Below, piece after piece: positions 16,413 to 25,050 of a stretch of DNA of 62,169 nucleotides. The notes beneath the pieces were generated by a model, which was not told the DNA's origin, made no database searches, and saw only the letters and a list, made by a program, of their open reading frames with translations. Source of the stretch: Faecalimonas sp. (lineage in GTDB: Bacteria; Bacillota; Clostridia; Lachnospirales; Lachnospiraceae); contig JAHHTN010000004.1 of the NCBI GenBank assembly GCA_020024645.1, forward strand, positions 1 to 62,169, written 5' to 3'. The translations under genes were made by a program, and so were the position numbers. Each line of letters opens with the position of its first letter. Position 1 is the first letter of the stretch.

Positions 16413-18329
16413 ATGACAAATAAAAAAACGAGATATTCATACGAAATCGGTGAGTTAGACCATTATTTGTTTGGGCAGGGAACTCATTACGAGATTTATA
16501 AAAAAATGGGAGCACATAAGGTAAAGCGAGGAGCAGAGGAAGGAGTATATTTTTCGGTTTGGGCACCTCGCGCAAAGGCGGTTTCAGTTGTTGGGGAATT
16601 TAATGATTGGGACAGAGAGAAGAATCCAATGGAAAGAGGAGAACCATTGGGAATTTATACTTGTTTTGTACCTAAAGTAAAAGAAGGAATGCTCTATAAG
16701 TTTTGCATAGAGACATACACAGGAGAATTTCTTTATAAGGCTGATCCTTTTGCTAATTATGCAGAAGTGCGTCCAGGAACAGCATCTCGCATTACAGATA
16801 TTACAAATTTAAAATGGACGGATAAAGATTGGCTTGAAAAGAGAAAATCATGGAACCATCAAGAAAATCCAGTATCTATTTATGAAGTACATATGGGATC
16901 ATGGAAAAGGCATGAGGGGTACGAAAAAGACAATGGATTTTTTACATATCGTGAGTTTGCAAAAGAAGCAGTTTCGTATATGAAAGAAATGGGATATACA
17001 CATATTGAACTAATGGGAATAGCAGAGTATCCTTTTGATGGTTCGTGGGGATATCAAGTAACTGGTTATTATGCACCGACATCTAGATATGGAACACCAG
17101 AAGATTTTGCATATATGATAAACTATTTTCATAAAAATAAAATCGGCGTTATTTTAGATTGGGTACCAGCACATTTCCCCAAAGATGCACATGGATTGGC
17201 AGATTTTGATGGGACACCTACTTTTGAATATGCGGATTCTAGAAAAGGAGAACATCCAGATTGGGGAACTAAGATTTTCGATTATGGGAAATCAGAGGTA
17301 CAGAACTTTTTGATTGCAAATGCGCTGTTTTGGATAGAACATTTTCATGTAGATGGTCTTCGAGTAGATGCAGTTGCATCAATGTTATATTTGGATTATG
17401 GTAAGGAAGATGGACAATGGATTGCAAATAAGTACGGAGGTAACGAGAATTTAGAAGCTATTGAGTTCTTCAAACATTTAAATTCAGTGGTGCTTGGCAG
17501 AAATCCAGGAGCACTTATGATTGCCGAGGAATCGACAGCATGGCCGAAAGTAACAGGCAATCCGGAAGAAGAAGGATTGGGATTTAGTTTGAAATGGAAC
17601 ATGGGATGGATGCATGATTTTACAGAATATATGAAATTGGATCCATATTTTAGACGTCCAAATCACCATTTAATGACATTTTCAATGACATATGCATATA
17701 GTGAAAAATATATTTTGGTGCTATCACATGATGAGGTTGTGCATTTAAAATGCTCAATGCTAAATAAAATGCCAGGATTAGGATTTGACAAGTTTGCTAA
17801 TCTGAAAGTAGGTTATGCTTTTATGATGGGACATCCAGGCAAGAAACTTTTATTTATGGGACAAGATTTTGGACAACTTCGTGAGTGGAGCGAGGAAAGA
17901 GAATTAGATTGGTACTTACTTCTTGAAGATAATCATCAGGCGATTCAGAATTTTACCCGTGATTTATTGCAATTGTATCGTAAGAACAAGGCAATGTATG
18001 AATGTGATAATCATCCGGAAGGTTTTGAATGGATTAATGCGAATGATGGAAATAGAAGTATCTATAGTTTTATTAGACATTCTAAAAATGGTAAGAAAAA
18101 TTTGTTGTTCGTATGTAATTTTACACCTATGGAATGGAAAGACTATCGTGTTGGAGTTATTCGCAGAAAGCAATATAAGTTAGTTCTCGATAGTGACGCA
18201 AAGCAATATGGTGGAACAGGAAAAAATCGTCCAACTGTATATAAGGCGACAAAGGGAGAGTGTGATGGCAAGCCGTATTCCTTTGCTTACCCACTTTCGC
18301 CGTATGGTGTTGCCATATTTGAATTTTAG
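16413..18329 (+). CDS. glgB: 1,4-alpha-glucan branching enzyme
   Basis: Forms alpha-1,6 branches in glycogen. The order is an N-terminal CBM48 (FSVWAPRAKAVSVVGEFNDW), a GH13 catalytic barrel and a C-terminal beta domain. Catalytic residues are in place: nucleophile Asp in GLRVDAVASMLYLDY, acid/base Glu in MIAEEST, transition-state Asp in LSHDEVVH. About 638 residues, normal for the family. The ATG at 16413 follows GGAAGGTGA; an in-frame ATG at 16395 with a weaker AAGGAAA site would add six residues. No other glg gene is in the window, so the glycogen operon is dispersed. Confidence 0.95.
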   Translation: MTNKKTRYSYEIGELDHYLFGQGTHYEIYKKMGAHKVKRGAEEGVYFSVWAPRAKAVSVVGEFNDWDREKNPMERGEPLGIYTCFVPKVKEGMLYKFCIETYTGEFLYKADPFANYAEVRPGTASRITDITNLKWTDKDWLEKRKSWNHQENPVSIYEVHMGSWKRHEGYEKDNGFFTYREFAKEAVSYMKEMGYTHIELMGIAEYPFDGSWGYQVTGYYAPTSRYGTPEDFAYMINYFHKNKIGVILDWVPAHFPKDAHGLADFDGTPTFEYADSRKGEHPDWGTKIFDYGKSEVQNFLIANALFWIEHFHVDGLRVDAVASMLYLDYGKEDGQWIANKYGGNENLEAIEFFKHLNSVVLGRNPGALMIAEESTAWPKVTGNPEEEGLGFSLKWNMGWMHDFTEYMKLDPYFRRPNHHLMTFSMTYAYSEKYILVLSHDEVVHLKCSMLNKMPGLGFDKFANLKVGYAFMMGHPGKKLLFMGQDFGQLREWSEERELDWYLLLEDNHQAIQNFTRDLLQLYRKNKAMYECDNHPEGFEWINANDGNRSIYSFIRHSKNGKKNLLFVCNFTPMEWKDYRVGVIRRKQYKLVLDSDAKQYGGTGKNRPTVYKATKGECDGKPYSFAYPLSPYGVAIFEF

Positions 18330-18349
18330 TAGAAGCAAGAGGAGAAATC

Positions 18350-19003
18350 ATGAGATTAAGAAATATTCCGGGAGCAAGAGAAACAATAGATGCCAATCCC
18401 GTAGTAATCAAAAATGAAAGAGAATATAAAGGAAAATGGCATGAGTTATTTGAAAATAATAATCCATTACATATTGAGATAGGTATGGGAAAAGGACAAT
18501 TTCTTTTGGCGTTAGCAAAACACAATCCGAATATAAATTATATAGGAGTGGAGAGATATTCTAGTGTTCTTTTAAGAGCATTAGAGAAATATGAGTCAGA
18601 AGAATTTGCGGGGCTAGATAATATTCGTTTTATATGTATGGACGCAAATGATATTGCAGAAGTATTTGCTCCAGAGGAAATAGATAAGATTTATTTGAAT
18701 TTTTCAGATCCGTGGCCAAAAGCAAGACATGCGAGAAGACGTCTTACATCAAAAGAATTTTTAAGCCGATATGAGAAGGTGTTAGCTAAAATTGGAATGA
18801 TAGAGTTCAAAACGGATAATCGAGCTCTATTTGAATTTTCACTTGAGCAAGCAGAGAAAGCGGATGGGTGGACGATAAAGGAGCATACTTTTGATCTCCA
18901 TCATGATGAGAAAATGAATCAGGGAAATGTAATGACAGAATATGAGCAGAAATTTTCATCTCAAGGGAATCCTATCCATAAGCTAATTGCAATTAGGAAA
19001 TAG
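18350..19003 (+). CDS. trmB: tRNA (guanine-N7-)-methyltransferase TrmB
   Basis: Methylates G46 in the tRNA variable loop using SAM. 217 residues. SAM-binding motif IEIGMGKGQFL, the GVERY segment, the signature NFSDPWPKARHARRRL and the C-terminal TEYEQKF are all present. AGAGGAG precedes the ATG, 20 nt after glgB, so the two are probably cotranscribed although unrelated in function. Confidence 0.95.
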   Translation: MRLRNIPGARETIDANPVVIKNEREYKGKWHELFENNNPLHIEIGMGKGQFLLALAKHNPNINYIGVERYSSVLLRALEKYESEEFAGLDNIRFICMDANDIAEVFAPEEIDKIYLNFSDPWPKARHARRRLTSKEFLSRYEKVLAKIGMIEFKTDNRALFEFSLEQAEKADGWTIKEHTFDLHHDEKMNQGNVMTEYEQKFSSQGNPIHKLIAIRK

Positions 19004-19045
19004 GATGAGTTAAATTGCATATCCTAATAAAAAGGGGGATGTGTA

Positions 19046-19183
19046 ATGAAAAGCAGGATAAAAATAAAAAATAGAGTAAAATGTATATTATATGACAAGC
19101 CGAAATTAAACAGAAAGTTCACCTGTATAAAATGCTCATTCGATGAAGTGATGAAGATATTAAATCCCCGCTGTAAATGTTAA
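19046..19183 (+). CDS. 45-residue basic Cys-rich protein
   Basis: ATG 6 nt after GGGGGAT, 45 codons, TAA. The peptide begins MKSRIKIKNR and is strongly basic. It carries five cysteines, including FTCIKCSF (CxxC, residues 27-30) and the C-terminal CKC (43-45). Four or five Cys in this spacing could bind zinc or an Fe-S centre, or form disulfides. The thioredoxin-like gene starts 16 nt later behind its own GGAGGTG, so the two are probably one operon. I do not recognise the family. Confidence 0.6.
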   Translation: MKSRIKIKNRVKCILYDKPKLNRKFTCIKCSFDEVMKILNPRCKC

Positions 19184-19198
19184 AGTGGAGGTGGGATT

Positions 19199-19468
19199 AT
19201 GAAACCAGAACTACTTGTCATTTTTGGAGATTGGTGTACAAAATGCAATATGATGATGCCGATTGTAGATGAAATTGCATTGGAATACAAAGATGTATTG
19301 CAAGTCACAAAAGTTGAAGTGAAAAATGAGGACGAAGATTTACAGAAAAATTATGGGGTGGACATCGTTCCAACGTTTTTGATTCGAAAAAACGGAGAAG
19401 AATTGGGAAGAATGAGTGGTTTGATTGATAAAAGATTAATGGTGAAAAGAATCTTTTCGGTTTTGTAA
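19199..19468 (+). CDS. Thioredoxin-family protein
   Basis: 89 residues, a minimal thioredoxin fold. The redox site is WCTKC near residues 13-17, and the cis-Pro loop is IVPTF. The usual N-terminal beta-alpha unit is absent, as in small thioredoxins that act on specific partners. GGAGGTG precedes the ATG. It is downstream of a 45-residue Cys-rich protein, which makes that protein a plausible partner (inference). A terminator follows, so no reductase is in the operon. Confidence 0.88.
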   Translation: MKPELLVIFGDWCTKCNMMMPIVDEIALEYKDVLQVTKVEVKNEDEDLQKNYGVDIVPTFLIRKNGEELGRMSGLIDKRLMVKRIFSVL

Positions 19469-19477
19469 GATGTAGAG

Positions 19478-19501
19478 AAACAGGTGGTGCTACCTGTTTT
19501 T
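19478..19501 (+). terminator. Terminator of the thioredoxin operon
   Basis: AAACAGGT pairs with ACCTGTTT around a 6-nt loop and continues into T. Confidence 0.82.
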
Positions 19502-19551
19502 CTTGCGTTTGAGATAAATTTAGTATGATAAAGTGGTAAAAGGAGAAACCT

Positions 19552-20433
19552 ATGAAAGCAGAGATAAAAAAAGAACTTAAAGATATTTTTGATTTAAAAA
19601 GATTTTTTTTCGTTATTTTAGGAAATACAATTTATGCAGCGGGTATTGCAGCGTTTGTCCTTCCAACAGGACTTATTACCGGTGGAACGACAGGATTGGG
19701 GTTAATTGCCAATCATTATTTTGACATTCCGATTGAGTTTTTTGCAGCCGCTTTCAATATTGCAATGTTTATTTTAGCAATTTTGGTTTTAGGAAAGTCA
19801 TTTGCACTTACCTCGCTTATCAGTACGTTTTATTTTCCTATAATTTTAGGAGTTTTTCAAAAAGTGAAAATGTTACAACATTTAACAGATGATTTAATGT
19901 TATGTACAATTTTCTCTGGAATTTGCATAGGAGTCGGGATTGGAATGGTTATCAAAGCAGGAGCCTCTACTGGAGGAATGGATATTCCACCATTGATTTT
20001 TAATAAGAAAATGGGGATTCCAGTATCTGTAGGACTATATGTATTTGATTTTTCGATTTTAATTGGACAAATGTTTTTCAGAAATACAGAGAAGAGTTTG
20101 TATGGTATTCTTCTTGTTATCATTTATACTGTTCTTGTAGATAAAGTGCTTTTGATGGGGAAAAATCAAATGCAGGTAAAAATTATTAGTGATGAGTATG
20201 AAAAGATTAACACGATGATTCATACGAAATTAGATAGAGGAACAACTCTTTACAAAACAGAAACAGGATATTTACATAAAGATGGATTTGCTGTGTTTAC
20301 AGTTGTTTCTAATCGTGAACTTCCAAAGTTGAATGAATTGGTTTTGGAAATAGATAGCAAAGCATTTATGGTAATTAACCAAGTAAACGAGGTGAAAGGC
20401 AGAGGGTTTACAATAGGAAAGATTAAAATGTAA
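19552..20433 (+). CDS. YitT family membrane protein
   Basis: 293 residues. Five to six membrane helices (GNTIYAAGIAAFVLPTGLITGGTTGLGLI and the KAGASTGGMDIPPLI re-entrant-like segment are the family signature) are followed by a cytosolic C-terminal DUF2179 domain (about 215-290). The family is widespread in Firmicutes; transport is suspected but the substrate is not established. AAAGGAGAAACC precedes the ATG. It stands alone between a terminator and the tRNA-Lys promoter. Confidence 0.9.
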   Translation: MKAEIKKELKDIFDLKRFFFVILGNTIYAAGIAAFVLPTGLITGGTTGLGLIANHYFDIPIEFFAAAFNIAMFILAILVLGKSFALTSLISTFYFPIILGVFQKVKMLQHLTDDLMLCTIFSGICIGVGIGMVIKAGASTGGMDIPPLIFNKKMGIPVSVGLYVFDFSILIGQMFFRNTEKSLYGILLVIIYTVLVDKVLLMGKNQMQVKIISDEYEKINTMIHTKLDRGTTLYKTETGYLHKDGFAVFTVVSNRELPKLNELVLEIDSKAFMVINQVNEVKGRGFTIGKIKM

Positions 20434-20451
20434 AAAAACTTTAAAAATCTC

Positions 20452-20480
20452 TTGAAAAAAGTATGAATTTGTTATATAAT
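20452..20480 (+). promoter_or_regulatory. Promoter of tRNA-Lys
   Basis: TTGAAA (20452-20457), 17-bp spacer, TATAAT (20475-20480), ending about 40 bp before the mature tRNA. Confidence 0.85.
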
Positions 20481-20521
20481 ATTTCTTGCGTTAAAGATGA
20501 AATAAGTTAATAATGCAAGAT

Positions 20522-20594
20522 GCGCGATTAGCTCAGTTGGCAGAGCACCTGACTCTTAATCAGGGTGTCCAGGGTTCGAACCCCTGATCGCGCA
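20522..20594 (+). tRNA. tRNA-Lys (anticodon CTT)
   Basis: 73 nt with a full cloverleaf: 7-bp acceptor stem (GCGCGAT/ATCGCGC, discriminator A), D arm GCTCAGTTGGCAGAGC, anticodon stem CCTGA/TCAGG with loop CTCTTAA, T arm CAGGG-TTCGAAC-CCCTG. The 3' CCA is not encoded. It is the only tRNA in the window and sits between its own promoter and terminator. Confidence 0.97.
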
Positions 20595-20599
20595 TTCAG

Positions 20600-20649
20600 G
20601 AAGCACTGTTTTTGCAGCCATAGAGCTGTGGGGGCGGTGCTTCTTTTTT
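20600..20649 (+). terminator. Terminator of tRNA-Lys
   Basis: GAAGCAC pairs with GTGCTTC, with an inner GCAG/CTGT stem, followed by six T. Confidence 0.85.
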
Positions 20650-20784
20650 ATAGTATTTTGAAAGAAAGGGAAACTTTTCTGTAGGAACTGTTCACAGATT
20701 TTTTAGAATTTCTTTCCCCTCATGAGAAAGGGATATGCTATAATGACAATTAGTGTAGGCTATTTTATGGAAAGGAGAGAAAAA

Positions 20785-21630
20785 ATGTTTGGGTATGTAA
20801 CGGTATGTAAACCAGAATTGAAAATGAAAGATTATTATACGTATAGAGCATACTACTGTGGATTATGTAGAGTCTTGAAAGAAAAATATGGTTTTTTAGG
20901 GCAGATGACTTTGACATATGATATGACTTTTCTTGTACTTTTGTTAACTTCTCTCTATGAGGAAAAGCCTACACATGAACGCAATCATTGCATTGTACAT
21001 CCATTAAAGAAACATGATATGGTGTTTAATGAGATAACAGAATATGCTGCAGATATGAATGTTGTTTTAACATATTTTCATTTTGCAGATGATTGGAAAG
21101 ATGAAAAAAGTAAAGTTGGATTTACTGGGATGAGAATGCTTCATAAGACATATATGAAAATAAAAGAAAAATACCCGAAAAAATGTGAAAACATTCGTAG
21201 ATGTCTTGTTCGTTTGAATAAAGCGGAAAAAAGGAAGGAAGAAAATATCGATATTGTTTCTGGATATTTTGGAGAATTGATGGGAGAACTTCTTTTATAT
21301 AAAAAAGATATGTGGAATCATACACTAAAAAAATTGGGTTTTTATCTTGGAAAATATATTTACATTTTAGATGCTTATGATGACTTAGAGAAAGATAGAG
21401 TAAATGGAAGTTACAATCCACTTTTGGCTTTAAGTGATGACGAACAGTACGAGGAAAAATGTGGACAGATGTTAACACTTGTGCTTGCAGAATGTAGTAA
21501 TGCATTTGAGAGACTACCATGTGTTGAATATATCGATATTTTGAGAAATATTCTTTATGTGGGTGTTTGGAATAAATATGATGAAAGACAAAAGAAAAAT
21601 AAAGAGAATGAGAAAGGAATAGAAGAATGA
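20785..21630 (+). CDS. DUF5685 family protein
   Basis: 281 residues starting MFGYV, the conserved N-terminus of DUF5685, with YRAYYCGLCRVLKEKYG and three further Cys/His pairs. The segment YILDAYDDLEKDRVNGSYNPLL resembles a di-acidic metal or isoprenoid-binding helix, but no function is known. The ATG at 20785 follows GGAAAGGAGAG; an ATG at 20722 in frame lacks a ribosome site. An extended -10 (TGCTATAAT, 20736-20744) lies upstream. Its stop overlaps dnaJ by 4 nt (ATGA), starting a tight operon of five genes. Confidence 0.85.
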   Translation: MFGYVTVCKPELKMKDYYTYRAYYCGLCRVLKEKYGFLGQMTLTYDMTFLVLLLTSLYEEKPTHERNHCIVHPLKKHDMVFNEITEYAADMNVVLTYFHFADDWKDEKSKVGFTGMRMLHKTYMKIKEKYPKKCENIRRCLVRLNKAEKRKEENIDIVSGYFGELMGELLLYKKDMWNHTLKKLGFYLGKYIYILDAYDDLEKDRVNGSYNPLLALSDDEQYEEKCGQMLTLVLAECSNAFERLPCVEYIDILRNILYVGVWNKYDERQKKNKENEKGIEE

Positions 21631-22253
21631 TAGCAAATCCATATGAGGTGCTAGGAGTTTCTCCAAGTGCCACTGATGATGAAGTAAAGAAAGCATATAG
21701 AGAAATGAGTCGAAAGTATCATCCGGATTCATATACAAATAATCCGTTATCTGATTTGGCGGAAGAAAAATTTAAAGAAGTACAGGAAGCTTATGATCAG
21801 ATTATGAAAGAAAGAGTCACTGGTGGTTATCAAGGTGGATTTTCTGGACAGCAGTCAGGATATTCATATTCGAATAACGGTGGAGATGCCACTGTACAGA
21901 TGCAAGCGGCTGCAAATTATATTAACGCAAGACGTTATAGAGAAGCATTAAATGTATTAAGTGGTATTAGTAATCGAAATGCGCAGTGGTATTACTATAG
22001 TGCAGCTGCGAATTATGGAATGGGGAATAATATTATGGCAATGCAACATGCACAACAAGCTGCGGCAATGGAACCAAATAATCCTGAGTATGCGAAGATG
22101 GTAAATCAAATGCAATGGCAGGGACAAAGATATCAGAACACAGGATATGGATATGGACGTCAATCTTATGGAACAGGAAATTTGTGTTGTGATTTATGGT
22201 GTGCAGACACGTTGTGTGAGTGTATGGGAGGCGATTTGTGCACATGCATGTAG
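21627..22253 (+). CDS. J-domain protein with TPR-like middle and Cys-rich tail
   Basis: 208 residues. A J domain occupies 1-70 with the HPD motif (32-34) that stimulates Hsp70 ATPase. A Gly/Ser/Tyr-rich linker (about 70-90) and two TPR-like helical pairs (90-150) follow. The end is a short tail containing eight Cys in LCCDLWCADTLCECM and GDLCTCM. It lacks the zinc fingers and substrate domains of DnaJ proper, so it is a specialised J protein. The Cys-rich tail may bind metal or be lipidated; that is unknown. Start overlaps DUF5685 by 4 nt; the end overlaps the next gene by 10 nt. Confidence 0.87.
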   Translation: MIANPYEVLGVSPSATDDEVKKAYREMSRKYHPDSYTNNPLSDLAEEKFKEVQEAYDQIMKERVTGGYQGGFSGQQSGYSYSNNGGDATVQMQAAANYINARRYREALNVLSGISNRNAQWYYYSAAANYGMGNNIMAMQHAQQAAAMEPNNPEYAKMVNQMQWQGQRYQNTGYGYGRQSYGTGNLCCDLWCADTLCECMGGDLCTCM

Positions 22254-22759
22254 GAGCAAAAAAATTAGCGACTTTAGGAGTGCTAGCGGCTTTTTCGGTA
22301 TTACTTATTGTGCTTGGTGCAATAATTGAAACAAGTACGTTGTTTTTTATATGTGGGGCAAGTTTTTGTGTTGGAATTGCCATTAGAGAATGGGGAGTAT
22401 GTTATGGCTTTTCTTTTCTTGTAGCAACCACATTGGTAGGACTTCTAGTTGCACCCAATAAAATGTATTGTGTAACTTTTGCAGGCATGGGGATATATTT
22501 ATGCTTTGCAGAAATTTTGTGGAATAAATTTGGAAATAAAAAAGTGTTGTTATGGTGTGGAAAATATATTGCTTTTAACTTAATGTATATTCCGACGCTT
22601 ATTTTTCTTCCTCAATTATTAATAGCAAAAGAAATGCCAAATTCATTTCTGTTTATCGCTTGGGGGGCAGGTCAGTTAGGATTGTTTATTTATGATAAGG
22701 CACATGATTATTTTCAAATCTTTGTTTGGAATAAATTAAGGAAGTATTTGCTGAAATGA
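22244..22759 (+). CDS. Small integral membrane protein, unknown
   Basis: About 171 residues with five hydrophobic segments and a short basic C-terminus. The ATG at 22244 is placed 10 nt after GGGAGGCG; upstream GTG codons at 22220 and 22238 are less well spaced. Gene order (J protein, this, PPTase) is tightly overlapping. I recognise no transporter or enzyme motif. Confidence 0.7.
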   Translation: MHVGAKKLATLGVLAAFSVLLIVLGAIIETSTLFFICGASFCVGIAIREWGVCYGFSFLVATTLVGLLVAPNKMYCVTFAGMGIYLCFAEILWNKFGNKKVLLWCGKYIAFNLMYIPTLIFLPQLLIAKEMPNSFLFIAWGAGQLGLFIYDKAHDYFQIFVWNKLRKYLLK

Positions 22760-23397
22760 TAAGAACGTGGATGGCAGAAGTGTCTCCTTTATTGGAAGAA
22801 TCAGTTTATTGGAAATGTTATGAACAAGTACCTACATTTCGTAAAGAAAAGGCGGATAAAATTTTGCCTTTAGGTGATAAAGCGTTAAGTATAGGTGCAT
22901 GGTTATTATATGAAAGTGTGAGAGAAAAATGTGGTGTTTCTGCGGAAACACCTTTTAATCTTTCGCATTCTGGGAAAATGGTTCTTTGCTCAATAGAAGA
23001 TAGTGGAGAAAAGAATGTTAAGGTTGGCTGTGATATAGAACAAATAAAAAAGTTGCATACAAAATTGATTAAACGTTATTTTTTTGCGTCAGAAGAGAAG
23101 TTTATTTTAAGCAGAAAAACGGAAGAAGAGAAAAAGGCTGCTTTTTATCGCTATTGGGTATTAAAAGAAAGTTTCATGAAAGCTACGCGATATGGAATGA
23201 AATTGGGATTGGATACGTTTGAGATTTTATGTGATGAAAAAGGGGCAAGATTATTGAATCAACCAAAAGAGATTTGTGAAAAGTTTTATTTTAAAGAGTA
23301 TGAAATTCGTTTGCCCTATAGAGTGGCAATATGTTCAACGAGCAATGTGTTTGCAAAGAACATAGAAAAAATAGATTTAAGTAGATACTGGAGATAG
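22756..23397 (+). CDS. 4'-phosphopantetheinyl transferase (Sfp type)
   Basis: Transfers phosphopantetheine from CoA to a Ser of carrier proteins. 213 residues. FNLSHSG, VGCDIEQI (Mg2+-binding Asp and Glu) and WVLKESFMKATRYG are the three family motifs. It is the broad-specificity Sfp size rather than AcpS, which usually points to a polyketide or nonribosomal carrier, but no such cluster is in this window. It overlaps the preceding membrane protein gene by 4 nt (ATGA). Confidence 0.92.
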   Translation: MIRTWMAEVSPLLEESVYWKCYEQVPTFRKEKADKILPLGDKALSIGAWLLYESVREKCGVSAETPFNLSHSGKMVLCSIEDSGEKNVKVGCDIEQIKKLHTKLIKRYFFASEEKFILSRKTEEEKKAAFYRYWVLKESFMKATRYGMKLGLDTFEILCDEKGARLLNQPKEICEKFYFKEYEIRLPYRVAICSTSNVFAKNIEKIDLSRYWR

Positions 23398-23400
23398 ATA

Positions 23401-24204
23401 ATGAAGGAGAAGTTGCAGAAAATAGAAGAAATTTTGAAGAATATTCGAGTAAGTAAGAAAGAGTGGATTACAATCGGGACAATTATAGTTTTGTTTATTG
23501 GTGCTATTGTTGGATTTTTTACGGGAAAATATTTTTCAGAGGAAAGAGCAAAGAAAGAACGAGAAGAATTGACGATAAAGTATACAAAGAACGAGAAAAA
23601 ATTAGAGGAAAAATTATGGGAAATGAAAATAAAATCACCTAAAAAAAGACCATGGTACTTGACATTAGTCAATGATACAAATCCGATGCAGGAAGGATAT
23701 GTTCCTCAATTGGAAACGATTGTGGGTGATTATCAAGTGGATTCTCGTATTGCAGAACCTTTAAGACAAATGCTAGCTGATGCAAAAAAAGATGGAATGA
23801 ACTTAGCAATTTGTTCTGCGTATCGTTCTGTAGAAAAACAGAAAGAACTATATAATTTGTATATGGGAAATGAAGTGCGTTCTGGTAAGAGTTATTGGAA
23901 TGCGTTGGAAGACACAGTTAAATCAACTGCTTATCCTGGGAAAAGTGAGCATAATTTAGGATTGGCTGTGGACATCGTTTCGGCAAAATATACGGATTTA
24001 GATGAAAAGCAAAAAGATACTCCTGAAGCAAAATGGCTTTCTAAAAATTGCTATAAATATGGATTTATTCTTCGATATCCTATAGATAAAACGAGTGTGA
24101 CAGGAATTATTTATGAACCATGGCATTATCGTTATGTGGGGAAAGAAGATGCAAAAAAAATTATGGAGCGTGGTATTACGTTGGAGGAATATTTAGGAGA
24201 ATAG
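23401..24204 (+). CDS. Membrane-anchored M15 D,D-carboxypeptidase (VanY-like)
   Basis: 267 residues with one N-terminal membrane helix (about 20-41), a short coiled segment, then an extracellular peptidase M15B domain. Zinc and catalytic residues follow the VanY pattern: SAYRSVEKQ, SEHNLGLAVDI (His and Asp ligands) and EPWHYRYVG (catalytic Glu, third His ligand). It should trim the terminal D-Ala of peptidoglycan stems. Last gene of the DUF5685-dnaJ-PPTase operon, 3 nt after the PPTase. No vancomycin ligase genes are nearby, so it is a cell-wall maintenance enzyme. Confidence 0.92.
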   Translation: MKEKLQKIEEILKNIRVSKKEWITIGTIIVLFIGAIVGFFTGKYFSEERAKKEREELTIKYTKNEKKLEEKLWEMKIKSPKKRPWYLTLVNDTNPMQEGYVPQLETIVGDYQVDSRIAEPLRQMLADAKKDGMNLAICSAYRSVEKQKELYNLYMGNEVRSGKSYWNALEDTVKSTAYPGKSEHNLGLAVDIVSAKYTDLDEKQKDTPEAKWLSKNCYKYGFILRYPIDKTSVTGIIYEPWHYRYVGKEDAKKIMERGITLEEYLGE

Positions 24205-24217
24205 CGGTAACCGAAGA

Positions 24218-24246
24218 TTGACGAAATAAAAGATTATGTTTACAAT
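24218..24246 (+). promoter_or_regulatory. Promoter of the HTH gene at 24280
   Basis: TTGACG (24218-24223), 17-bp spacer, TACAAT (24241-24246). Confidence 0.65.
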
Positions 24247-24279
24247 AAATATTATATAATCTACGAGGAGGGAAAACCA

Positions 24280-24933
24280 ATGATGAATCTCACATTTGGA
24301 GAGCAGGTAAAAATTGTTTTAAGTCGTAATGGAATGACAATTAAAGACCTGGCAGAGTTAATGGAAGAGAAAACTGGTAAGAAAATGTCCAGACAAAATC
24401 TAACCCAACGTTTAAATAGAGATAATTTTCAGGAACAAGATATGCGTCAGATTGCTGAGATTTTAGGTTGTCCATTCCAGTTAAGTATTCTTGAGGAAAG
24501 CAATCCTGTTGTTAAGTCGAAGAAAGCAAAACGTGTTGAGAGAGAAGTGACGATTGAAGATCTAGTTGATCTAGAAGAAGTGAAGGCAAATCAACCTAAA
24601 GTACAACAGATGGAAAAACCTGCAGAGAAAAAAGCATCAACAACATCAGGTGTATTTAAAGGATTTAGAAAATCTGGATATCAAAATTCAACTGTGCAGG
24701 AGATAAGAAAAACAGAGAAGCAGCAGGTTGTCGGAGATATGAATCCTTACACAAGGAGGGAGTATGAAAATAATAGTGTTCGTATGCATCCAAAACGAAT
24801 TGGTTATGTACAGGTGTATGACAAATCAGAGCATAAGTGGACGGATATGACAGAATGGGCGTTTTTAGGTTTTCAAGAACGAAAGAAAAAATTACTTGGA
24901 AAGGATTATGAACCACCGATTTACTTAGATTAA
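24280..24933 (+). CDS. XRE-like helix-turn-helix protein
   Basis: 217 residues. The first 75 form an HTH domain of the lambda-repressor type (FGEQVKIVLSRNGMTIKDLAELM, then SRQNLTQRL and MRQIAEILGC). A charged linker (80-150) leads to a conserved basic/aromatic C-terminus (MHPKRIGYVQVYD, KWTDMTEWAFLGFQERKKKLLG). The ATG follows GAGGAGGG; a second ATG is adjacent. It is monocistronic, with promoter and terminator. The C-terminal part is unlike phage repressors. The target is unknown. Confidence 0.78.
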   Translation: MMNLTFGEQVKIVLSRNGMTIKDLAELMEEKTGKKMSRQNLTQRLNRDNFQEQDMRQIAEILGCPFQLSILEESNPVVKSKKAKRVEREVTIEDLVDLEEVKANQPKVQQMEKPAEKKASTTSGVFKGFRKSGYQNSTVQEIRKTEKQQVVGDMNPYTRREYENNSVRMHPKRIGYVQVYDKSEHKWTDMTEWAFLGFQERKKKLLGKDYEPPIYLD

Positions 24934-24945
24934 TTCATTATGAAG

Positions 24946-24974
24946 TAGAATGTGCTTTTGTACATTCTATTTTT
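24946..24974 (+). terminator. Terminator of the HTH gene
   Basis: TAGAATGT pairs with ACATTCTA around an 8-nt loop, followed by T residues. Confidence 0.8.
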
Positions 24975-25050
24975 ATAGATAGGAAAAAGCATATAAAAGC
25001 CGTCTATGGAATAGATATATGTATAAACAGACAAGATAGAGGAATTGAGA

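Noticed and set aside
21122..21673. 183-codon minus-strand ORF across DUF5685 and dnaJ
   Set aside because: Shadow of conserved coding sequence; composition is that of reverse-complemented codons.
23401..24204. VanY-like and VanW-like genes as a vancomycin resistance system
   Set aside because: No D-Ala-D-Lac/Ser ligase, VanH/VanT, VanX or VanRS in the window; both families are common in susceptible Clostridia.
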